In this document: in pieces, positions 58,270-64,000 of the stretch
How the letters are laid out: each line of letters begins with the position of its first letter
Numbering within the stretch: position 1 is the first letter of the stretch
Source: Nitrosomonadales bacterium
GTDB taxonomy: Bacteria > Pseudomonadota > Gammaproteobacteria > Burkholderiales > Gallionellaceae
Assembly: GCA_016235045.1 (NCBI GenBank)
Contig: JACRME010000033.1
Location: forward strand, 62,001 to 126,000
Direction: 5' to 3'
DNA: 64,000 nt
Made by a program: the position numbers and the translations under genes
Notes under the pieces: generated by a model
Database searches by the model: none
Seen by the model: only the letters and a program-made list of their open reading frames with translations
Told to the model about the DNA's origin: nothing

Positions 58270-58475
58270 GGCTTCCGGTTTATATCGGGCTAAAGAACTG
58301 CATGCCGCGGATACTTTCGGGGAATGGCACGGCAAATTCTTGCCGTGGGGCGGAAAATTTCACAGGTCAGCAGAGGGGAAACCGGTTTGCTGAGGATTCT
58401 GCCGCGAATCTGATTTGACCTGGGGAGTGGATTTCCTATCCTTATCCTTGGTGGCCAGAGAAATACACTGCTTCA

Positions 58476-59693
58476 TCAATACGTCCAACTCATACCCGCC
58501 ATGATTTGTGTGCGATCATAGTCGTAACGCAGGTCGGTAGCGTTTTGTACGTTGTAAACGATCTCGGTCCAGAGAGAAGCATTTGTTGACTGCTCCATCT
58601 CTGCTTTGAACTTCAGCTTATTCCCACTAAAGGTTTTCGCTCCTTGCCCCGCAACATCGAATGCAAATCCGTTGGGATAATCCCTCCCCCAGTGATGCAG
58701 AGCCAGACGTGCCTTATAGCGACCCTTTTCGAACAAGACGCGGGCACCATATCTGGATTCCTTGTAGTCGTTATAATTTACATAATCGTCTGTACGCTGC
58801 GTGTGATCAAAATCCAGGTATAACAGCCAGTCTGATGATATCCGGTTGTGCAAAGTGGCTCCGACCGCATTGAATGTATACAGCAGCAAGGGGTTGGCGC
58901 TGCTATATCTTCCCTGCGTGTCGCGAGAATGCCGGTCTGAATAATCACGCACCGCATGATCAAATGAAAGGCTCAACCGTGTTTTGGCGAGGAGCGCTAG
59001 ACTGGCATCGGCACCCACGGTGTAATAGGTATGATCCAGTTGCGAGACAACAACAGGATCCTCATAGTTGTTGAGGATGTATTGTCCGTTGAATCCATAA
59101 TCGATCTTGCCAGTTCTGTGTTCGTATTTCGCTTCGATACCAGTACCAATATAACTGTACCGTTCCGATATATCGGAACCGCTTACCGTATCGGTTTTGG
59201 CCAGTCCCGAGTCATGATCGACGTATAACTGCTTGTGTTTCCCAAGTAGAGCGCCGACGTATAAAACGTTTTCGGATTTACCCGCGCGAGCCAAAACGAA
59301 CTCGGAGCCGCCGCGCAAGCGGAAATTGTATTCATTGGCGTTGGCAAGAGCAGAATCGAGGTAAAGATTCCCATCTGCCGTTGCCGATCCGGCAAATCTG
59401 ATGTCCCTATCGCGGTTTTGTTCAGCGACGACTTCGATTTCGTAAGGAACGAAATATCCTGATTCCACTGACGGTGTAATGGTCGGATTCAACCCGATGG
59501 GGAGCGCGGCATAATCTACATAGGGCGCGCCCGGTGCTTGATAGGCGTTGCTATCATAACCCATGCCGGCAGATGCTGACCACTTGAACATACCCTGATC
59601 GCCCGCAGCATGGCTGTTTGCAGCCACTGCCGATATAGCCATGGCGATGATGCAAGTTGCCAAATGGGATGGCTTGTTTATTTTCATTGCCAC
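58476..59693 (-). CDS. Outer-membrane beta-barrel protein at the end of the transglutaminase/ATP-grasp cluster
   Basis: About 405 residues. The signal peptide ends near NSHAAGDQ, and the mature part has alternating aromatic/charged strands (ASAGMGYDSNAY, YGARVLFEKGRYKARLALHHWG) up to the C-terminal QIMAGMSWTY, which suits a barrel of 14 to 16 strands. It is not an OmpA- or porin-like sequence that I recognise; it is somewhat like surface-lipoprotein-assembly barrels. A GTG at 59693 lies 6 nt after AGGAGG and fits better than the ATG at 59687, 12 nt away. Lower G+C than the 1-56 kb genes. It lies 35 bp after the TPR gene. Confidence 0.78.
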   Translation of the reverse strand: MAMKINKPSHLATCIIAMAISAVAANSHAAGDQGMFKWSASAGMGYDSNAYQAPGAPYVDYAALPIGLNPTITPSVESGYFVPYEIEVVAEQNRDRDIRFAGSATADGNLYLDSALANANEYNFRLRGGSEFVLARAGKSENVLYVGALLGKHKQLYVDHDSGLAKTDTVSGSDISERYSYIGTGIEAKYEHRTGKIDYGFNGQYILNNYEDPVVVSQLDHTYYTVGADASLALLAKTRLSLSFDHAVRDYSDRHSRDTQGRYSSANPLLLYTFNAVGATLHNRISSDWLLYLDFDHTQRTDDYVNYNDYKESRYGARVLFEKGRYKARLALHHWGRDYPNGFAFDVAGQGAKTFSGNKLKFKAEMEQSTNASLWTEIVYNVQNATDLRYDYDRTQIMAGMSWTY

Positions 59694-59727
59694 TGTATAC
59701 CTCCTGTTTGAATCGAAACGTTCGTGC

Positions 59728-61644
59728 CTACAAACCCTCGATCTTCCGTATTTCTTCATCCACTCCGCTCAGCGCCGGATCCAGTTGCCTTGCCTTCTTC
59801 AACTCGGCACGAGCGTCAGCCAGTCGACCTGTATGGAACAATGCGCGAGCAAGTTCAAGCCGCAGACGTGCATCGGCAGGATCCGCTACCAATGCATTTT
59901 CCAGTACCTGTACAGACTCACTATCCTTCTTATCCAATAGCAACGCACGCCCCAAAAAACGCATTATCTTGGTATTGTCCGGTTCAAGAGCGGCTGCCTT
60001 GTGCAATGCGGTTACTGCCTCGGCAGGCTGATTATTCTCAATGAATGCATTGCCAAGATTGAACCAGGCAAGAGAGTAGGTCATATCACGCTCCAGGATT
60101 GCCTGATAAAGGCGGATCGCCTCCTTGTACTCTTTTCGCTTTGCATAACGCACTGCCAGATTGAGCTGGGCCTGGTGGTACTCCGGCCTGATGCTCAACG
60201 CCTTGCGGTAGGCCTCCATTGCATCCTTCTCGCGGTTGGTATTGCCGTACACAACGCCAAGATTGAACCAGGCTTGTTCATAATCGGGGCGCAGGCGAAC
60301 TGCATTGTGAAAAGCCTTTTCTGCAAGGTCGTCTCGTTTCTGGGAAAGATGAAGCATGCCAATGTTGTACCAGGCTTCAGGATACTGGCGCCTTAGCTTG
60401 AGAGCCGCTTCATATGACTTGAGCGCTGCGGCTGAATCCTTCTTTGCCGAGTAGGTCAGCCCCAGATTGAGCAGCGCCTCTGGATAGTCTCCGGATTGCA
60501 TTTTCAGTGCATTCTGATACTCGCTGACGGCTCTATCAAAATCCTTCTCGCCGTACGCTATACGACCCAAATTGAAATAAACCTCGGCATTGGCCGGATC
60601 ACGTTGCAACATCCACTCGAACTGGTCGCGGGCATCCTGCCAACGCTTCTCTGACAGTAGAAGCAAACCAAGTGCGGAATGGGCCCGGCTATACTCTGGT
60701 TCGTACTGGATCGCCTGACGCAATGCCTGCTCGGCCTCACGGCGCTTGTGTTGAGCGCTCAGTATCGATGCCATGCCGACCAAGGCTGGAGAGTAGTTTG
60801 GTTTGAGCTCAAGTATCCTTCTGTATTGCTCCAGCGCGCTTGTTTGCCCTTCCGCTGTGTCAGGCTCGAGCTTCGCGAGCGCCATGCGTGGCCCGGGGTC
60901 CCCCGGAAGCAAACTGATTGCAGCTTCAAACGCACTCGCAGCCTTGGGCAATTGATTGAGTTTGCTCCGCACCAAGCCCAGACTGTATAGCGCTTGCGCC
61001 TTGTGCTTGCCGCTGGCGAGCGATACCGCTTTTTCCAACGCAACCGCTCCGCCTTCGTTATCACCCTCCCGGATCAACAGAACCCCCAGGTTATATTGAC
61101 CCTCAAAGTGGCCAGGCTGTCTGGCCAACAACGTGCGATAGGATTCCATTGCCTCCGAGTTATGCCCGCTGCGGGAAAGGGCGAGGGCCTTGAAAAATAT
61201 TGAACTGGTATCATCCGGATTGATGTCGGTTGCCTGATTGAAATAGTCCAGCGCGCGCGATACGTCACCTTTTTTCAAATAAAGGGCTCCGAGATCGTTT
61301 AAAACACGTGAGCTGCGCTTGCTTGCCAGAATATTCAGATAGAGTTGCTCCGCGTCCTTCCACTTGCCTTGTGCAATCAGCACGTCGGCACGTTGCCGGA
61401 CAGGATCTGATCCGTTTGAAACAATCGCTTCCGAGTCAATTGCCGCAACCACGGTCCCCTGTTCCGGGAACGCTGCTTCCATTGGTTTGATTTCAATGGC
61501 CGTTACCTTGTCAGCATCGTATTCAGCACGAAAACGTACATACAACAGCATCAGGAAGATGCCCAGAATGACGATGATCACAGGTACAAAACTTTCCCGA
61601 AACAGCTTCATCCACCGAGATTCCCTATTCATCATGGCTTCCAT
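59728..61644 (-). CDS. Membrane-anchored tetratricopeptide repeat protein
   Basis: A 638-residue protein. One membrane helix at about residues 18-40 (SFVPVIIVILGIFLMLLYVRF) is followed by a short linker and about 15 TPR units from about residue 80 to 620, with clear W/L/G/Y...A...P patterns (for example AWFNLGVVYGNTNREKDAMEAYRKAL). TPRs bind partner proteins; here the repeat array would lie in the periplasm. It overlaps the end of the ATP-grasp gene by about 20 bp, so the two are probably made together. The start may be 61644, 61635 or 61632. Confidence 0.85.
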   Translation of the reverse strand: MEAMMNRESRWMKLFRESFVPVIIVILGIFLMLLYVRFRAEYDADKVTAIEIKPMEAAFPEQGTVVAAIDSEAIVSNGSDPVRQRADVLIAQGKWKDAEQLYLNILASKRSSRVLNDLGALYLKKGDVSRALDYFNQATDINPDDTSSIFFKALALSRSGHNSEAMESYRTLLARQPGHFEGQYNLGVLLIREGDNEGGAVALEKAVSLASGKHKAQALYSLGLVRSKLNQLPKAASAFEAAISLLPGDPGPRMALAKLEPDTAEGQTSALEQYRRILELKPNYSPALVGMASILSAQHKRREAEQALRQAIQYEPEYSRAHSALGLLLLSEKRWQDARDQFEWMLQRDPANAEVYFNLGRIAYGEKDFDRAVSEYQNALKMQSGDYPEALLNLGLTYSAKKDSAAALKSYEAALKLRRQYPEAWYNIGMLHLSQKRDDLAEKAFHNAVRLRPDYEQAWFNLGVVYGNTNREKDAMEAYRKALSIRPEYHQAQLNLAVRYAKRKEYKEAIRLYQAILERDMTYSLAWFNLGNAFIENNQPAEAVTALHKAAALEPDNTKIMRFLGRALLLDKKDSESVQVLENALVADPADARLRLELARALFHTGRLADARAELKKARQLDPALSGVDEEIRKIEGL

Positions 61645-62605
61645 TCTTCACTGTCATGGCCTGGAGTATTTGCAACATGCCGCGATTGTTCACGTTCTGG
61701 ATTTCCAGTCCCGGCCGCACATTGATCTCGAGAAGTTGCGGCCCGTCTTGTGAAATTGAAATGTCCACCCCCAGGTACTTGAGTGGAACCGCCTGCGCGG
61801 CACTCAATGCCAGTTTGACGATTTCCGGCCAGAACGGAATAGTGCGGTCGATCAGGTATATGCCGCTATCCGGATGCGTGTCGACGGGCTGGCCTAAAAA
61901 ACTGCCGTGGGTCGTGATCCCGCTGGCAATATCGATGGCAATCCCAAGTGCGCCCTGGTGCAAATTCGCCTTGCCTTCAGATTGGCGGGTGGGTATGCGC
62001 GTCATCGACATAACAGGATGGTTATCGCACAAGATAATGCGTACATCGGCCAGACCGAGGGGGCTCAACAGTTCTATTTCGGCATGTTGCACGATCCGGC
62101 TTTCGATGATGGCCCGATCACCCAGATCAAATGAGAAAACGCCGAAAATAATGTCCGAAATATGCCTTTGCAGATCGTATAAGGTGTAGATCTTTCCGCT
62201 TATTCCGATCCAGTCCTGACCGCTCCGCCCAACGATAACGATGATGCCGTTGCCGCCGCTGCCCTGGGCCGGTTTGATGACGAAATCATGATATGCATCG
62301 AGATCCTGTTCAAGATTTCTCAGCTCATAGAAATAACTATAGACGCGAAACGTTTCCGGCATGCGCACTCCAGCCGGGACCAGAACCTCCTTGGCGAGAA
62401 GTTTGTCGTCTGCCAGCGGAAAATGTTTGCGCTGATTGCGCGTGTAAATATAGTGAAGGTTGCGCCGGTTCATGGATAGCACTGTTGCCGCTCGCTCGCT
62501 CAAGCCACTCAGGCGCGATAGAAATGATTGCAGTGACTTCACGAAGCCGTCCCAAGTATCAGGCGGCGAAAGCGCATGAATTCCATAACCCGTATGCCTA
62601 TCCAT
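61625..62605 (-). CDS. RimK-like ATP-grasp ligase (alpha-L-glutamate ligase-related, TIGR02291-like)
   Basis: A 326-residue ATP-grasp protein. The LSMNRRNLHYIYTRNQRKHFPLADDKLLAKEVL opening and FVIKPAQGSGGNGIIVIVGR lid motif fit the alpha-L-glutamate ligase-related group, which links amino acids or peptides through amide bonds. GIAIDIASGITTHG, YLGVDISISQDGPQLLEINVRPGLEIQNVN gives the metal-binding Glu and Asn of the C-terminal lobe. It overlaps the transglutaminase-7TM gene by 67 bp. The substrate is unknown. Confidence 0.88.
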   Translation of the reverse strand: MDRHTGYGIHALSPPDTWDGFVKSLQSFLSRLSGLSERAATVLSMNRRNLHYIYTRNQRKHFPLADDKLLAKEVLVPAGVRMPETFRVYSYFYELRNLEQDLDAYHDFVIKPAQGSGGNGIIVIVGRSGQDWIGISGKIYTLYDLQRHISDIIFGVFSFDLGDRAIIESRIVQHAEIELLSPLGLADVRIILCDNHPVMSMTRIPTRQSEGKANLHQGALGIAIDIASGITTHGSFLGQPVDTHPDSGIYLIDRTIPFWPEIVKLALSAAQAVPLKYLGVDISISQDGPQLLEINVRPGLEIQNVNNRGMLQILQAMTVKNGSHDE

Positions 62606-64000
62606 TTACCCAGCCACAGGTTCAGCGCAATCACCACCAGCAGCAACTCCGGAAATGCGAGTATCAGGCTTTGCATGAACAACGAGTCCATTACTGCGTA
62701 ACACGCAGCGATGACGACCAGAGTCATTAGCGTAATGCGCACGACTTTCATTGCGCCCTGTTCTGCCTCCATAAGCGCAACGCGTTCAGCGGTAATGGCA
62801 AGGATGGCAATCGGGAACAGGGTCATATGCGCAAGTTCAAACAAGCCGAATTGCACACCAACAACTGTGATTGCCATCATGACAATCACCACCGTCGTCA
62901 GCATGATAGCCATCTTGGGGGAGTGCAATAATTGCAGCCAGTCGAGCGCCCTGCGAACTATCGCCGACACCAGGATGATCGCAAGGAAACCAATAATGCC
63001 CCACAGCAAACCCGTTTCACGGGCTGCCGAAGCGATCAGCGCCGGAAGGAATGTACCGAATGTCTCCAGTCCGACCACATTGCGAAACACCACCGTCACC
63101 AGGGCGCCGAGCGGAAGCATGAGAAGAATCTTCAGAAGATTTTGTGAAATGCCGACGCGTTCAAAGAATGAATACATATTGGTTATGTTCAGCTTCGACT
63201 GGCTGAGTGCAGCCTGCGCATCGCGTTGGGGAACCAACTGTTTGGTTATCTTGAAAAAGTACTGGAAGTTGACATTGGGAGTGTGCTTGAACAACACCTG
63301 GTCGCCATAGTAGAGCGTCAGATAATTCGTCGGTATCTCCGCGAAATGGTCATTGATGGTATCGAATGGCACCCAATGGCCGCTGATATAGATTTCGACC
63401 CACTGGTGAGTGGTGCGCTTCGTGCCTTGCTGCATTATCACGCCACCCACGAGACGTGCCGGAATATTCAGCTTGCGCGCAAATGCAACGAACAAACGGC
63501 TCTTCCCGTTGCAACTGGCTTCACCGAGCTTCAGCGCCGTCAGGGCATCCGTGTACCCCGAAAAGTTGCGATTCGCCAGTTTGTCCTGCAAGTATCTATG
63601 GATCCTGGTCACTGCTTCCAGGATGGTCGGCTTTTCGGCAGGCACAATGCTGCGCAATGCGGCCACTATCTGCGGATCGTCTTTTTGTATACCCCGCTCG
63701 TCCACCAGATAAGTCGCCAGCGCTGCGGGGTATGAGTCCGGTATGGTCATATCTGCCGGTATGTTGAAACGCACGTGGTGTGCTTGCACATCGTAGGCGT
63801 AAAGAATGCCTTGTTGTCCGCGAACGTTCTCGGCTTTCCAGGTCGCTTCACGATTCAACTGTACAGACTTCAGTTCAGCGGTAAAAAGACCGGACGAATT
63901 CTGCTCCTTGTCGACTGTTTGACGCGAGTCGGTTTTGGGAAGGAAAGTGCGGATATCGATATCTTCACCGTGTCCCTCAACCTGCATACTGACTTCTACC
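62539..64000 (-). CDS. Transglutaminase-like domain fused to seven membrane helices (5'-truncated by window edge)
   Basis: The frame is open through the right edge, so the true start is outside. In window numbering from the ATG at 63987, a periplasmic transglutaminase-like domain spans about 85-215, and seven hydrophobic segments follow at about 280-475 (ILLMLPLGALVTVVF, LLWGIIGFLAIILVSAIV, MAIMLTTVVIVMMAITVVG, LTLMTLVVIAACYAVM and others). The family is usually described as an inactive transglutaminase fused to 7TM. Here Cys159 (EASCNGKS), His194 (THQWVE) and Asp209 (VPFDTIND) all occupy triad positions. It is the first gene of the cluster in view, ahead of the ATP-grasp ligase. Confidence 0.88.
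   Translation of the reverse strand, partial: VEVSMQVEGHGEDIDIRTFLPKTDSRQTVDKEQNSSGLFTAELKSVQLNREATWKAENVRGQQGILYAYDVQAHHVRFNIPADMTIPDSYPAALATYLVDERGIQKDDPQIVAALRSIVPAEKPTILEAVTRIHRYLQDKLANRNFSGYTDALTALKLGEASCNGKSRLFVAFARKLNIPARLVGGVIMQQGTKRTTHQWVEIYISGHWVPFDTINDHFAEIPTNYLTLYYGDQVLFKHTPNVNFQYFFKITKQLVPQRDAQAALSQSKLNITNMYSFFERVGISQNLLKILLMLPLGALVTVVFRNVVGLETFGTFLPALIASAARETGLLWGIIGFLAIILVSAIVRRALDWLQLLHSPKMAIMLTTVVIVMMAITVVGVQFGLFELAHMTLFPIAILAITAERVALMEAEQGAMKVVRITLMTLVVIAACYAVMDSLFMQSLILAFPELLLVVIALNLWLGKWIGIRVMEFMRFRRLILGTAS

Overview
The window looks like a chromosomal segment of a betaproteobacterium, most likely of the Nitrosomonadales (Gallionellaceae-like). This is inferred from gene order and protein style, not from a database search. 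Supporting signs are the mreBCD-mrdA-mrdB-rlpA block beside gatCAB, the xerC-DUF484-dapF order, metK divergent from two LpxL-type acyltransferases, and an SAH riboswitch ahead of ahcY. Most of the window is G+C rich and tightly packed, with many ATGA start/stop overlaps. No stretch above 300 bp lacks a gene; the larger gaps hold repeats, terminators or regulatory sites.

Layout. 1-4.6 kb: end of an EAL phosphodiesterase, argS, a SPOR protein, dsbA and an SDR. 4.7-8.8 kb (minus): gatC-gatA-DUF3050-gatB. 8.9-15.7 kb (plus): the elongasome operon mreB-mreC-mreD-mrdA-mrdB, then rlpA and a DUF1304 membrane protein. 15.8-16.6 kb: two rhodaneses behind a palindrome. 16.6-21.4 kb (minus): CoA-binding protein, tag, dapF, DUF484, xerC and an rRNA methyltransferase. 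21.4 kb: tRNA-Arg(CCG). 21.6-27.8 kb: an NAD-dependent molybdenum formate dehydrogenase operon fdsG-fdsB-fdsA-fdhD-fdsD. 28-35 kb: purT, a TAXI receptor-like protein, slt, cca and a broken ParE-type toxin-antitoxin pair. 35-41 kb: a uracil/hypoxanthine-type DNA glycosylase, a MidA-like methyltransferase, a pteridine reductase, ttcA, a YhcH-type protein, an A+T-rich DUF6602 gene and a HigBA-type pair. 41-47.5 kb (minus): cytochrome b561, a U32 peptidase, metF, a small membrane protein, ahcY with its riboswitch, and metK. 47.5-56 kb: two lipid A acyltransferases, ubiD, two outer-membrane barrels, bioA-dacB and a TIGR01777 epimerase. 56-58 kb: groES-groEL with a sigma-32-like promoter and a CIRCE operator.

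The last 5.5 kb (minus, lower G+C) is the least familiar part. It is a compact cluster of a transglutaminase fused to a 7TM domain (running off the window), a RimK-like ATP-grasp ligase, a membrane-anchored TPR protein and an outer-membrane beta-barrel. Together they suggest an envelope system that makes or exports an amide-linked peptide or modifies proteins. That is inference from family and neighbourhood.

Several families of long inverted repeats are scattered through the window. One copy is translated inside the rRNA methyltransferase, one splits fdsB from fdsA while keeping an ATGA-to-ATGA chain of open frames, and copies of another family supply the stop codon of the gene they abut. Downstream of metK lies a second copy of its last 14 codons that differs only at synonymous sites, which looks like a scar of gene replacement.
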